64,000 nt of DNA from Yoonia sp. (GCF_018402175.1 NZ_JAGYJK010000011.1:230896-294895); one strand, 5' to 3'. Positions 33,259 through 42,484 are shown, counted from the stretch's first letter. Translations and numbers: made by a program. The notes: generated by a model from the letters alone, not told the origin.

Positions 33259-34863
33259 ATGGCAGAACAGATGATGGCCGCCGATGGCCGCACGCTCAAA
33301 TCAAGCTTGAACCGTGCCTTGCGCCGCCAGAAACTGCGCGCGCTGTTGCTGATCACGCCGCTGTTGCTGTTCATCCTGATCACCTTTGTCGTCCCCATCG
33401 GACAGATGCTGTTCCGGTCGGTGGAAAACCAGATTGTCGGCGACACCATCCCGCGCACCGTCGAGGCCCTTGCCGATTGGGACGCGGCCACCGACCCGGT
33501 GCCGGACGAAGATGTGTTCCGCGCCTTTGCCGCCGATATGATGGTCGCCGTCGAAGAACGGGTTCACACCCGCCTTGGCTCGCGGCTAAATTACGAAACC
33601 GCGGGGATTTCCTCGCAATTCCGCCGGTCTGGCCGCGATGTCGAGGATATGGGCGAAGACCTGACCGCCCAGTTCACAGCCCTTGATCCCGCATGGGCGG
33701 ACCCCGCCACATGGGTGGCGCTGATGGCCGATCCCGACTGGATTGCTGACAGCGCAACAGCGCAAACAGAACCCGCCTTCGTCGTCGCTGACGCCGCGCG
33801 CGACGCCCTGCCCCGCACCGCCGATATCTATGCCGATTTCGCACGTGTCACGCAGGTGGCCAACAATGACAGCCCCACCGAAGAACAGCCGTGGAACGTG
33901 GTCTATATCGCGCTTTATCAGGATCTGATCGCCAATCCGGCACCGCAGATCGCAGGCGCGCCGGATGGGTTACTGGGTGCCGCTGGCGCTGCGGCGGCTG
34001 GCTTTGTCGCCCCCGATATCCGAGCCGCCTTTGTCGACAGCGACGCTGGCTGGGGCAGCACCGTGACATGGCAGACGATCCAGACCTACAGCCCGGCCTA
34101 TACGAGCAGCTATTTCTTGAACTCCATCGACCTGAAACAGACCCCCGATGGCATCGAGATGGCCCCCGAAAACCAGCAGATCTATGTGAAATTGTTCATT
34201 CGCACCCTGATCATGTCGCTGACGATCATGGTGTCGTGCATCCTGCTGGGCTATCCGGTGGCCTGGATGCTGGCGAACCTGCCATCACGGCAGGCCAATC
34301 TGATGCTGATCCTGGTGCTGCTGCCATTCTGGACCTCGCTTTTGGTGCGGACATCGGCGTGGAAGGTGCTGCTGCAACAACAAGGGGTGATCAACGATCT
34401 GCTGGTCTGGGTCGGTCTGGTGGCCGATGAAAGCCGACTGACGATGATCAACAATTCAACCGGCACGATCATCGCGATGACGCATATCCTGCTGCCCTTC
34501 ATGATCCTGCCACTGTATTCGGTGATGAAAACGATCCCGCCCAGCTATCTGCGCGCGGCGAAATCGCTGGGTGCCACCAATTGGACCGCGTTCTGGCGGG
34601 TCTATTTCCCGCAATCGGTACCGGGAATCGGGGCGGGGTCGATCCTCGTGTTCATCCTGTCGATCGGCTATTACATCACGCCCGAAATCGTGGGTGGCAC
34701 ATCGGGGATCTTCATCTCGAACCGGATCGCCTATCATATTTCCAGCTCGCTGAACTGGGGGCTGGCGGCAGCGCTGGGGACGATCCTGCTGGCCGTCGTG
34801 CTGGCGCTCTACTGGGCCTATGACCGGATCGTCGGCATCGACAACGTGAAACTCGGAGGATAA
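33259..34863 (+). CDS. Polyamine-type ABC permease (PotB-like) with a large periplasmic insertion
   Basis: A 534-aa permease, nearly twice the usual PotB length of about 285. Helix 1 is at about residues 27-50 (LRALLLITPLLLFILITFVV). About 260 residues follow before helix 2 (LFIRTLIMSLTIMVSCILLG, from about 309). The insertion is acidic, has no membrane segment and should be periplasmic. From helix 2 on, it is a normal BPD_transp_1 permease with the EAA loop SYLRAAKSLGATNWTAFWRV. Start ATG 33259 gives the family N-terminus; the open frame back to 33142 crosses the REP hairpins. Confidence 0.88.
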   Translation: MAEQMMAADGRTLKSSLNRALRRQKLRALLLITPLLLFILITFVVPIGQMLFRSVENQIVGDTIPRTVEALADWDAATDPVPDEDVFRAFAADMMVAVEERVHTRLGSRLNYETAGISSQFRRSGRDVEDMGEDLTAQFTALDPAWADPATWVALMADPDWIADSATAQTEPAFVVADAARDALPRTADIYADFARVTQVANNDSPTEEQPWNVVYIALYQDLIANPAPQIAGAPDGLLGAAGAAAAGFVAPDIRAAFVDSDAGWGSTVTWQTIQTYSPAYTSSYFLNSIDLKQTPDGIEMAPENQQIYVKLFIRTLIMSLTIMVSCILLGYPVAWMLANLPSRQANLMLILVLLPFWTSLLVRTSAWKVLLQQQGVINDLLVWVGLVADESRLTMINNSTGTIIAMTHILLPFMILPLYSVMKTIPPSYLRAAKSLGATNWTAFWRVYFPQSVPGIGAGSILVFILSIGYYITPEIVGGTSGIFISNRIAYHISSSLNWGLAAALGTILLAVVLALYWAYDRIVGIDNVKLGG

Positions 34864-34867
34864 TGCG

Positions 34868-35755
34868 ATGACCTCGCTGCCCATCTACGCCACCACAGGC
34901 CAGAAGATCTGGCATTACACCTTCCGGGTCATTGTCGGGTTGATCCTGTTCTTTCTGATCGCACCGATCATCATCATCATCCCGCTGTCGTTCAATGCCG
35001 AAAGCTTTTTCACCTTCACGCCGGAAATGCTGGCGCTGGACCCGGCGGGCTATTCGCTGCGCCATTACCGCGACTTCTTTACCAATCCCGACTGGATCAG
35101 GCCGCTGCAGAATTCGCTGATCATCGCGCCTTTTGCGACCGTCCTGTCGGTCAGCCTTGGCACGCTGGCCGCGATCGGTCTGTCGCAATCGCATGTGCCC
35201 TACCGGCGCGCGATCATGGCGATCCTGATCTCGCCGATGATCGTGCCCTTGATCATTTCGGCCACCGGCATGTTCTTTTTCTACAGCCAGATGGGGCTGT
35301 GGATGGAAGACACGCTGGGGTTCTCGCGGTCGTTCACCGGCTATGTCAAGGTGATCCTGGCCCATGCTGCCCTTGGCATCCCCTTCGTGATCATCACGGT
35401 GACAGCGACGTTGGTGGGGTTCGACCATTCACTGACCCGCGCGGCCGCCAATATGGGGGCAACACCCACGCAGACGTTTTTCAAGGTGCAGATGCCGCTG
35501 ATCCTGCCCGGTGTGGTATCAGGCGGGCTGTTCGCCTTCATCACATCCTTTGACGAGGTGGTCGTGGTCCTGTTCGTCGGGGCAGCCGCCCAGAAAACCC
35601 TGCCCTGGCAGATGTTCACCGGCCTGCGCGAACAGATCAGCCCGACGATCCTTGCGGCGGCGACGGTGCTGGTGGCTATATCCATCGTGCTCTTGGCCAC
35701 GGTGGAAATGCTGCGCCGGCGGTCCGAACGACTGCGCGGCCTGTCGCCCAACTGA
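34868..35755 (+). CDS. Polyamine-type ABC permease (PotC-like)
   Basis: A 295-aa permease with helix 1 at VIVGLILFFLIAPIIIIIPL and the EAA loop LTRAAANMGATPTQTFFKVQMPLI. The family stretch FAFITSFDEVVVVLFV is complete. It pairs with the enlarged PotB-like subunit 4 nt upstream. The operon ends here at a bidirectional hairpin. Confidence 0.93.
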   Translation: MTSLPIYATTGQKIWHYTFRVIVGLILFFLIAPIIIIIPLSFNAESFFTFTPEMLALDPAGYSLRHYRDFFTNPDWIRPLQNSLIIAPFATVLSVSLGTLAAIGLSQSHVPYRRAIMAILISPMIVPLIISATGMFFFYSQMGLWMEDTLGFSRSFTGYVKVILAHAALGIPFVIITVTATLVGFDHSLTRAAANMGATPTQTFFKVQMPLILPGVVSGGLFAFITSFDEVVVVLFVGAAAQKTLPWQMFTGLREQISPTILAAATVLVAISIVLLATVEMLRRRSERLRGLSPN

Positions 35756-35772
35756 TCACCGCATCGTCGCTT

Positions 35773-35797
35773 TGTCCAAAATACTCCCGCCGGAGGC
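35773..35797. repeat. Dispersed intergenic repeat, copy C (inverted, degenerate)
   Basis: TGTCCAAAATACTCCCGCCG then GAGGC, a shortened reverse-complement copy of the 27401 element between convergent gene ends. Confidence 0.65.
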
Positions 35798-35812
35798 CCG
35801 CCCAGAGGGCGG
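35798..35812. terminator. Hairpin between convergent genes
   Basis: CCGCCC-AGA-GGGCGG, a perfect 6-bp stem with a 3-nt loop between the potC-like stop (35755) and the AEC carrier stop (35817). It can terminate from either side, though neither side has a long T run. Confidence 0.5.
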
Positions 35813-35816
35813 TCCG

Positions 35817-36746
35817 CTAGGGTAGCACCGCAAGCCAGCCCCAGACTGTCAGGATCGACAACCCCGTCGCCAGCAAGACCGAGGATGCTGCAACCCGACG
35901 CGCGCGGCCGTACATATTGGCAAAGATATAGGCATTTACCCCGGGCGCCATTGCCGCTGTCAGCATGGCGGATCGCATGCCGGCGATTCCCAGACCACCC
36001 GCCTGTGCAAGCACCCAGACCACTGCCGGATGCACCACCAATGACACAGCGACCACATAGATGATCGTGCGCATGTCGCCTTCGGGGCGGTAGCGATACA
36101 GCACCCCACCCAGCCCGAATAAGGCGGCAGGCAAAGCCGCGCGCGCGATCAGGTCAAGCGCATCCGTCAGCACCGCCGGTGCAGGAACCCCCGACAGGTT
36201 GACGACGAACCCCAAGGCGATCCCGATGATCAGCGCATTTTGGAACATCGCCCGCAGCACCTTGGCCGGCAAGGCGGTCAGCGCCGTGCCCCGATTGCGT
36301 GCGATTTCCATCGCGGTGATGCCGATACCATAGCAAAACGGCGAATGGACCGCGATGATGGCGTAATTGGCCTCGAGCGCCCCTGCCCCATAGGCGCGTT
36401 CCGTAATCGGCAACCCCAGCAGCAGCGAGTTCGAGAACAGGCAGCAAAACCCGATGGCGACGCTGTCTTCCCAATCGCGCCCGAAGATATACCGCGCCCC
36501 CAAAAGCCCGGCTAGAAACCCCGTGAAAGCCCCGGCATAGAAACTGCCCAGCAGCAGCAGGTCGAAATTCTGCTGCAGATCCAGCGTCGAGATGGCCCGG
36601 AACAGCAGGCAGGGAATGGCGAAATTCTGGGTGAATTTCATCAGCCCGTCCACGCCGGCATCGCTGAAATAACCTTTCCAGACCGCCAGATAGCCAAAGC
36701 CGATCACGAAGAAAACGGGCAGGATGACGTCGATCAGAGCAGACAT
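35817..36746 (-). CDS. AEC-family transporter (auxin efflux carrier type)
   Basis: A 309-aa ten-helix permease of the AEC family: helix 1 is IDVILPVFFVIGFGYLAVW, the KFTQNFAIPCLLFRAIS region is typical, and helix 10 ends the protein. Bacterial members move dicarboxylates or related anions; the substrate here is unknown. The gene starts 42 nt from the MBL gene end with a dispersed repeat between them. Confidence 0.9.
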   Translation of the reverse strand: MSALIDVILPVFFVIGFGYLAVWKGYFSDAGVDGLMKFTQNFAIPCLLFRAISTLDLQQNFDLLLLGSFYAGAFTGFLAGLLGARYIFGRDWEDSVAIGFCCLFSNSLLLGLPITERAYGAGALEANYAIIAVHSPFCYGIGITAMEIARNRGTALTALPAKVLRAMFQNALIIGIALGFVVNLSGVPAPAVLTDALDLIARAALPAALFGLGGVLYRYRPEGDMRTIIYVVAVSLVVHPAVVWVLAQAGGLGIAGMRSAMLTAAMAPGVNAYIFANMYGRARRVAASSVLLATGLSILTVWGWLAVLP

Positions 36747-36761
36747 GGGGCGTCCTTGAAA

Positions 36762-36803
36762 AACTTTGATGCCTCCGGCGGGGATATTTACCCTCGGAAG
36801 ATG
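36762..36803. repeat. Dispersed intergenic repeat, copy D
   Basis: AACTTTGATGCCTCCGGCGG then GGATATTTACCCTCGGAAGATG, closely matching copy A. The last five codons and stop of the MBL hydrolase gene (AIFRG, TAA at 36788) are formed by this element. Confidence 0.8.
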
Positions 36804-37600
36804 GCCGGAAATGTCAGGGTCAGCCCGTCATAGGCGGGCAGAACATGGGCGGGGGTTTCAGCGGCAATGGTGGCATAGTCCAGATCGACATGCATATTGG
36901 TCAGAACGGCCTGACGCGGCGCGACCTTGGTGATCCAGCCCAGCGTTTTTTCTAGATGCGCATGGCTGGGGTGCGGTTTGCGGCGCAGCGCGTCAACGAT
37001 CCAGCAATCCAGCCCTGTCAGCACGGGCCAGACCGCATCGGGGATGTCAGAGACGTCCGGCAGATAGGCCACATCGCCGATCCGGAACCCCAGCGCGTCG
37101 ATATTGCCATGCGCGACCTTGAACGGTGTCAGGGTCACCGGCCCGCCTGCGCCCGCGATGGTCACATCGCCGTCGATCAGGTGCAGATCGCAGATCGGCG
37201 GGTAATCCGACCCTGCGGGCTGCACAAAGGCATAGCCGAACCGCGCCAGCAAGGCATCACAGGTATCGCCATCGGCCCAGACCGGCAGCCGCGCCCGCGT
37301 CTGGAACACGATCATCCGCAGATCGTCGATCCCGTGGACGTGATCGGCATGGGCATGGGTATAGACCACGGCATCAACCGTGCTGACGCCCGCATCCAGC
37401 AGCTGGCTGCGCATATCGGGCGACGTGTCGATCAGCACGCGGGTCGTGCCATCCTTGCCCTGCCGCGTGATCAGCAGCGAACAGCGCCGCCGTGCGTTGC
37501 GCGGATCGGCAGGATCGCAATCACCCCAATCATTGCCCAGCCGTGGCACCCCGCCGGATGATCCGCAGCCAAGGATGGTAAAGCTGATTGTGTCGCTCAT
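36788..37600 (-). CDS. MBL-fold metallohydrolase (PhnP-like)
   Basis: A 270-aa metallo-beta-lactamase-fold hydrolase of the PhnP type. It has the N-terminal zinc-binding-like start FTILGCGSSGGVPRLGNDWG with the cysteines of the CDPxDPRNARRRCS region and the metal motif YTHAHADHVHGIDDL (HxHxDH). Further metal ligands are in VAHGNIDALG and NMHVDLDY. PhnP hydrolyses cyclic phosphodiesters; the exact substrate here is inferred only. It overlaps tatD by 4 nt at the end of the housekeeping operon. Confidence 0.9.
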   Translation of the reverse strand: MSDTISFTILGCGSSGGVPRLGNDWGDCDPADPRNARRRCSLLITRQGKDGTTRVLIDTSPDMRSQLLDAGVSTVDAVVYTHAHADHVHGIDDLRMIVFQTRARLPVWADGDTCDALLARFGYAFVQPAGSDYPPICDLHLIDGDVTIAGAGGPVTLTPFKVAHGNIDALGFRIGDVAYLPDVSDIPDAVWPVLTGLDCWIVDALRRKPHPSHAHLEKTLGWITKVAPRQAVLTNMHVDLDYATIAAETPAHVLPAYDGLTLTFPAIFRG

Positions 37601-38385
37601 GCTGCTGCTTTCCAGAAAAGCCGGTCGAAATTGGCATTGGTCGCGGCGGCGAAAGCGGCATAGTCGAGACCGTAAAGCGCCGCCCCCACAGCCGCGGTAT
37701 GGGCGGTATAGGCCGGTTCATTGCGCCGCCCGCGGTGCGGTGGCGGGGCCAGATAGGGGCTGTCGGTTTCCAGCAGCACCCGGTCAAGCGGCACGCTGGC
37801 AAAGATGTCGCGCAATTGCTGGCTTTTTGGAAAGGCCGCGATGCCCGACATCGACAGGTAGAACCCCAGATCAAGCGCCGCCTTGCCCAAGGCCGCAGAG
37901 CTGGAAAAGCAATGCATCACGCAAGTATAGGCACCGTTGCGGTATTCCTCGGCCAGGATCCGCGCCATGTCGTCATCGGCGTCGCGAGCGTGGATGATCA
38001 GCGGCAGGCCGGTTGCGCGGGCCGCTGCGATATGGATGCGCAGGCTGGATTGCTGGATCGCCTTGCTGTCGGCGGTGTAATGGTAGTCAAGGCCGGTTTC
38101 GCCGATGCCCACGAATTTGGGGTGCTGGGCCAGTGTCACCAGTTCATCCACCGTCACGGCAGGATGCTCTGCCGCCGACATCGGATGCACGCCGGCGGCA
38201 TAGAAAACGGAGGGATATGTTTCCGCGATGGCCCGCACGGCCGGTTCGTTGTGCAGCTTTGTGCAGATCGTCACCATCCGCGTCACACCGGCCGCCAGCG
38301 CGCGGGCGATGATGTCGTCGCGTTCACCCTCGAAATCAGGGAAATCCAGATGGCAGTGGCTGTCAGTGATCGGGCTTTGGGTCAT
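37597..38385 (-). CDS. tatD: TatD-family metal-dependent DNase
   Basis: A 262-aa TatD/YcfH nuclease. Metal motifs are ITDSHCHLDFPDF at the start, GIGETGLDYHY, PLIIHARDAD, CVMHCFS and LLETDSPYLAPPPHRG. It digests DNA 3'-5', in repair or clearance. Start ATG 38385 begins the conserved N-terminus; the longer frame to 38430 adds an implausible basic tail. It lies 10 nt after holB. Confidence 0.94.
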   Translation of the reverse strand: MTQSPITDSHCHLDFPDFEGERDDIIARALAAGVTRMVTICTKLHNEPAVRAIAETYPSVFYAAGVHPMSAAEHPAVTVDELVTLAQHPKFVGIGETGLDYHYTADSKAIQQSSLRIHIAAARATGLPLIIHARDADDDMARILAEEYRNGAYTCVMHCFSSSAALGKAALDLGFYLSMSGIAAFPKSQQLRDIFASVPLDRVLLETDSPYLAPPPHRGRRNEPAYTAHTAAVGAALYGLDYAAFAAATNANFDRLFWKAAA

Positions 38386-38395
38386 GGCGCGGCTT

Positions 38396-39502
38396 TCAGG
38401 CTGCGGCGACGCCTTGCGCCGTCTCTTCAATCTTGAAGATCATATCAAGGATCAGCGCGGCAGGGTCAAGGTTCACCGCGCGTCCGTGGCGTGACCGTTC
38501 GGACAGGTCCTGCTGCAATTGCGCCCAAGCCTGTGCGGCGCGGGGATCGGGGGCGAGTTTTGCGAGCAATAACGCCTCGCCCGCAGCCCCTTGGGTGGCG
38601 GGTGCGCCCAGCAGGCCGGCGCGCGCCACACGCGCCACAAACAAATCGATCAGGTCAAGCGTCAGGCCGAACCGCGCCTCGGCCCCGCGCCCGCTGCAGG
38701 CTTCGGCCAAGGCCAGCGCCGCCTGCCGGTCGATCCGTGGCAAACTGCCGAACAGCCGGACCAGATCGGCGTAAAGCGCCATGCCGCCACTGCCCAACAG
38801 CCGGATCGCATCGCCGACCGACCCGCCCGCAAGCGCAGCAAGACCCGCCGCATTATCGCTGCGATGCCCCGCTTGCGCCAGCGCGCGGGACAGATCCTCG
38901 GGCGACAGCGGCCCACAGCGCAATTCGCGGCAGCGCGACCGGATCGTGGGCAACAGCCGTGACGGTTGATGCGCCACCAGCAGGATCACAGCACCTGCGG
39001 GCGGTTCTTCCAATTCCTTAAGGATCGCATTGGCGGCGTTGCGGTTCATCTCATCCGCGGCATCGACGATCACGACACGCCGCCCGCCATCTGTGGCGGA
39101 CATCTGGAAAAAATGCTTGAGATTGCGCACCGCCTCCACGGTGATTTCGCCGCGCAGCTTTTCTGTCTTTTCATCCCAAGGGCGGCGGATCAGCGCAAGG
39201 CGCGGGTGCGCGCCCGATTGCACCAGACGCGCATCTGGGTGATCCGCTGGCACGGCCAGCGTCACCCCGCCCAGCATGTCGGGCGGGGCATCGGCCAGCA
39301 GGAAGGTCGCGATCTTCCAGGCCAGCGTCGCCTTGCCCACGCCGCGCGGGCCGGTGATCAGCCAGCCTGAATGCATCCGGCCTGCGGTGAAGGCATCCAG
39401 AAACGCGGCTTCGGCGGCGTGTTGGCCGTAAAGCGCGGGCGTTTCACGCGGATGCGGCGCGCCGTCCAGACGGTCGGGTTCTGGGATGGTGTCATCGCTC
39501 AT
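38396..39502 (-). CDS. holB: DNA polymerase III subunit delta'
   Basis: A 368-aa clamp-loader subunit. The AAA+ fold includes Walker-A-like ITGPRGVGKATLAW, a Walker-B-like VVIVDAADEMNRNAANAILK, and sensor LLVAHQPSRLLPTIRSRCREL with the SRC motif. Together with tau/gamma and delta it loads the beta clamp. It overlaps tmk by 4 nt, the normal tmk-holB order. Confidence 0.94.
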   Translation of the reverse strand: MSDDTIPEPDRLDGAPHPRETPALYGQHAAEAAFLDAFTAGRMHSGWLITGPRGVGKATLAWKIATFLLADAPPDMLGGVTLAVPADHPDARLVQSGAHPRLALIRRPWDEKTEKLRGEITVEAVRNLKHFFQMSATDGGRRVVIVDAADEMNRNAANAILKELEEPPAGAVILLVAHQPSRLLPTIRSRCRELRCGPLSPEDLSRALAQAGHRSDNAAGLAALAGGSVGDAIRLLGSGGMALYADLVRLFGSLPRIDRQAALALAEACSGRGAEARFGLTLDLIDLFVARVARAGLLGAPATQGAAGEALLLAKLAPDPRAAQAWAQLQQDLSERSRHGRAVNLDPAALILDMIFKIEETAQGVAAA

Positions 39503-40107
39503 AGATGCGCCGCCACGTCGCTGGCGATCTGGTCTGGCGTGCGGTTGCCGTCGATCAGCACGCAGCGGTGCGGTTCGGCCCGCGCCAACGCCAGAAAACC
39601 GTGGCGCAGGGTTTCCTGAAACGGCAGGCCGAAATCCTCGAACCGGTCCTCGCCCGACCGGCGGGCAAGGCCGCGCTCAAGAGCGGTGGCGGGGTCCATG
39701 TCGATGACAAAGGTCAGGTCGGGGTCACGCCCGATCATCAGCGTGTGAAGTGCGTCAACCTTGGCGCGCAGATCGCCGCGGGTCGCGCCTTGATAGACGC
39801 GGGTGCTGTCGGCGAAACGGTCGGATACAACGGTTTTTCCGGCGGCAAGCGCGGGCAGGATCGTTTTTTCCAGATGGTCGCGGCGCGCCGCAGTGAACAG
39901 CAGGATTTCGGTTTCCGCCGACCAGCGGTCAGGATCGCCGGTCAGCAAAAGCTGGCGGATTTCCTCGGCACCGGGGCTGCCGCCCGGTTCGCGGGTCAGC
40001 ACCACGTCATGGCCCTGATCACCCAGCCATTGCGCCAACCGGCGCGCCTGTGTCGATTTGCCTGATCCGTCGATGCCTTCGAATGTGATGAACCTTGGTC
40101 TTGTCAT
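39499..40107 (-). CDS. tmk: Thymidylate kinase
   Basis: A 202-aa dTMP kinase for dTTP synthesis. The P-loop is FEGIDGSGKSTQ, the substrate motif is TREPGGSPGAEEIR, the DR motif is VVSDRFADSTRVYQG, and the LID region is ARRSGEDRFED. It overlaps both neighbours by 4 nt. Confidence 0.96.
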   Translation of the reverse strand: MTRPRFITFEGIDGSGKSTQARRLAQWLGDQGHDVVLTREPGGSPGAEEIRQLLLTGDPDRWSAETEILLFTAARRDHLEKTILPALAAGKTVVSDRFADSTRVYQGATRGDLRAKVDALHTLMIGRDPDLTFVIDMDPATALERGLARRSGEDRFEDFGLPFQETLRHGFLALARAEPHRCVLIDGNRTPDQIASDVAAHL

Positions 40108-41282
40108 GCGCCGTCAGGCTCTGCACCGGGGGTCAGGCCGTATTTGGCCCAGAGCACCTGTGCTGCGGTGCGTATCCTTGTGCCAAACCCACCCAAGGGC
40201 ACATCGGCCTGCGTGACCAGCGGCACGCGCTTTTCCGGCAGACCGTCCAGCGTGATGATCAGCTCGCCCACCTGCTGGCCCGCAGTCACCGGTGCCTGCA
40301 ACGGGCCGTCAAAGACCACCTGCGCGTCAAGCGCGCCGTCATGCAGGACCGGCACCAGCAGGCGCAGGTCTTCGGCCACTGTCAGGCCGACGCTTGGCGC
40401 AGCCCCCATCCAGACATCGGCACTGGCGATCTGCGTTCCGGCCACAGCGAGATCGCGTTCGGCAAACTGGCGAAAGGCCCAATTGACGATGCGTTCGGAT
40501 TCCTCTGCCCTGTCACGGGCCGTCGGCAGCCCGGTGACCACAAAGATCACACGCCGGTTGCCCTGCACGGCGGACCCTGCCAGCCCGTAACCCGCCTCTT
40601 GGGTATGGCCGGTCTTGAGCCCGTCTGCCCCGATCCCCATCGCCAGGATCGGATTGCGGTTTTGCGAATTGGACGGCACGCGGTTGTCAAAGGCGAATTC
40701 GGTTTCCGAAAACAGCGGATAGAAGGTCGGGAAATCGCTGATCAGGCGGCTGGACAGGATGCCCAGGTCCTTGACCGACATCCGGTGCCCGGCTGCAGGC
40801 CAACCGCTGGCGTTGACAAACACCGACTGCGTCATGCCCAGCTGGCGGGCGCGGTCGGTCATCATCCGGCCAAATCCGGCCTCGGTGCCATCCGGCGACA
40901 GCGCCTCGGCCAGAACGACGCTGGCGTCATTGCCGGACAGAACGATCACACCGCGCAGCAGATCTTCGACGCGCACACGGTCGGTGGTATCCAGAAACAT
41001 CGACGAGCCACCGAAACTGGCGGCATGGGCGGATACCGGCAGGATATCATCCACCGACAGGCGGCCATCGGCAATCGCCTCGAACGCCATGTAGATCGTC
41101 ATCAGCTTGGACATAGAGGCAGGCGGCAACGGGATTTCGGCGTCCTTGGCCAGCAGGACCGTGCCGGTGGTCTGGTCATAGACATAGGCCGCGCGCGCGC
41201 TGGTTTCCAGCATCTGCGCCTGCCCCGCGGTGGCATAAAGCGTGATCAGACCGGCCATCAGACTGCGTGCTGTGTATCTCAT
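40104..41282 (-). CDS. dacA: D-alanyl-D-alanine carboxypeptidase (penicillin-binding protein 5/6 type)
   Basis: A 392-aa periplasmic PBP5/6-type carboxypeptidase that trims peptidoglycan pentapeptides. The signal peptide is MRYTARSLMAGLITLYATAG, cleaved after GQA. The three catalytic motifs are SMSK (S56-K59), SGN (116-118) and KTG (223-225). A C-terminal PBP5-like domain follows. I place the start at ATG 41282, with AAGGA upstream; ATG 41300, overlapping the SPOR gene stop, is the alternative. Confidence 0.93.
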   Translation of the reverse strand: MRYTARSLMAGLITLYATAGQAQMLETSARAAYVYDQTTGTVLLAKDAEIPLPPASMSKLMTIYMAFEAIADGRLSVDDILPVSAHAASFGGSSMFLDTTDRVRVEDLLRGVIVLSGNDASVVLAEALSPDGTEAGFGRMMTDRARQLGMTQSVFVNASGWPAAGHRMSVKDLGILSSRLISDFPTFYPLFSETEFAFDNRVPSNSQNRNPILAMGIGADGLKTGHTQEAGYGLAGSAVQGNRRVIFVVTGLPTARDRAEESERIVNWAFRQFAERDLAVAGTQIASADVWMGAAPSVGLTVAEDLRLLVPVLHDGALDAQVVFDGPLQAPVTAGQQVGELIITLDGLPEKRVPLVTQADVPLGGFGTRIRTAAQVLWAKYGLTPGAEPDGA

Positions 41283-41296
41283 TGGCTGTCCTTTTG

Positions 41297-42112
41297 TCAT
41301 TCGTCTGCCAGCACGAAGGCATCCACGAAACCGAGCGCCCTGACCCGCGCCAGTGCCTGCGGGTCCGGCACCGGCCCTGCGACAACGCGCCAGGCGCTGC
41401 GGCTATTCGACTGTATTTCGGTCACGCTCGCCCCGAAACCCGCGGTTGTCAATGTCGCGGCGGCGGCATCGGCATTGGCGCGCACGCTGAACACACCGAT
41501 CTGCGCCAGAGGGCGTGCAGACAGGGCTGTCGCGCCCGCCGGTGGCAAAGCCGCGACAGTGACCGGTGCGACGGCGGCGTCAGTGGTGATGTCAGCAGTG
41601 GGCGCAACACTGGTATCAGCGGCAGCGTCGACGGCGGGATCAACGGGCAGATCCACGGGTACGACAACGATCTCTTCGCGGCGCAACACCACGACGTTCA
41701 GATCGGTCGGCGCGCCCGCAAGAACGCCAAGTTCTTCTGCTGCGTCAGAGGATAATTGCAGCACTGGACCCGGATTTGCGCGTTCGCGCCGGAATAATGC
41801 ACCGACCGTGGATTGCCCGTTCGTCGCATTGCGGATCACCACACGTTCAGGATCACGCACATCGGGATGCGCCACCCAGATCCCGCCCAACGATGGACGG
41901 CCATCCCACAGGCCAGTGTCCGTCACCTCGAAGATATCGGGCCGTTCGACATCCTGTTCGGTGCGCAGAACGCCGGGCGCTGCGGCGATTGCCTGCGCCC
42001 CGTCGCTTTCGATGCCAGCCCGCTCTGGCGCGCAAGCAGCGAGCAGCAAGGCGCAGCACAGCGCGCAGGACAGCCGTGACCCACGCCCGTATCCGTCAGG
42101 TTTGCCTGTCAT
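41297..42112 (-). CDS. SPOR-domain / RlpA-like lipoprotein
   Basis: A 271-aa lipoprotein with lipobox LLLAACAPE. The first half resembles the RlpA double-psi barrel (VRDPERVVIRNATNGQSTVG, LSSDAAEELGVLAGAP). An Ala/Val/Thr-rich linker follows, then a C-terminal SPOR domain (AQIGVFSVRANADAAAATL, WRVVAGPVPD) that binds denuded septal peptidoglycan. Start ATG 42112 begins the lipoprotein signal. It heads the operon with dacA, and both act on the cell wall. Confidence 0.88.
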   Translation of the reverse strand: MTGKPDGYGRGSRLSCALCCALLLAACAPERAGIESDGAQAIAAAPGVLRTEQDVERPDIFEVTDTGLWDGRPSLGGIWVAHPDVRDPERVVIRNATNGQSTVGALFRRERANPGPVLQLSSDAAEELGVLAGAPTDLNVVVLRREEIVVVPVDLPVDPAVDAAADTSVAPTADITTDAAVAPVTVAALPPAGATALSARPLAQIGVFSVRANADAAAATLTTAGFGASVTEIQSNSRSAWRVVAGPVPDPQALARVRALGFVDAFVLADE

Positions 42113-42352
42113 GTTCAGCCCTCTCTTATCCACCTCTTGCGAGCAGATATCAGCCCCGATGCGGTAGTCTTTGCGGGCGGATTGCACGGCGCGGACAAAC
42201 CCCCGGCCCCGCGACACAACCCCCGCACGATTTTGCCAAAGAATAGCGGCCTGCGGCGGACAATGAAAGTGTCTAGGCCGGACGGCGCAATTTTTTCACC
42301 CCCGCGGATCGCGCTTTTCGAATCGCTGCGCAGTCGCTAACAGGGCGAAGTC

Positions 42353-42443
42353 GGAGGAGTGGCAGAGTGGTTGAATGCACCGGTCTTGAAAACCGACGTA
42401 GGTGAAAGTCTACCGTGGGTTCGAATCCCACCTCCTCCGCCAA
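42353..42443 (+). tRNA. tRNA-Ser (anticodon UGA)
   Basis: A 91-nt class II tRNA with encoded CCA. The acceptor stem is GGAGGAG / CTCCTCC, the anticodon TGA lies at 42387-42389 in loop CTTGAAA, the long variable arm is at about 42397-42415 (GTAGG...TCTACC) and the T arm is GGGTTCGAATCCC. The outermost anticodon-stem pair appears as a C-A mismatch. Its 3' end is the left attachment site of the island. Confidence 0.95.
42430..42443 (+). other. attL core (3' end of tRNA-Ser)
   Basis: CACCTCCTCCGCCA, identical to 61476-61489. P4-family integrases commonly use tRNA 3' ends this way, keeping the tRNA intact. Confidence 0.8.
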
Positions 42444-42484
42444 ATGCATTTGATAATGTTCGACAATTTTATCGAAAACGCTGC

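Noticed and set aside
40095..42167. A 690-residue plus-strand frame
   Set aside because: It is antisense to dacA and the SPOR lipoprotein gene, both with clear motifs, signal peptides and coupled starts.
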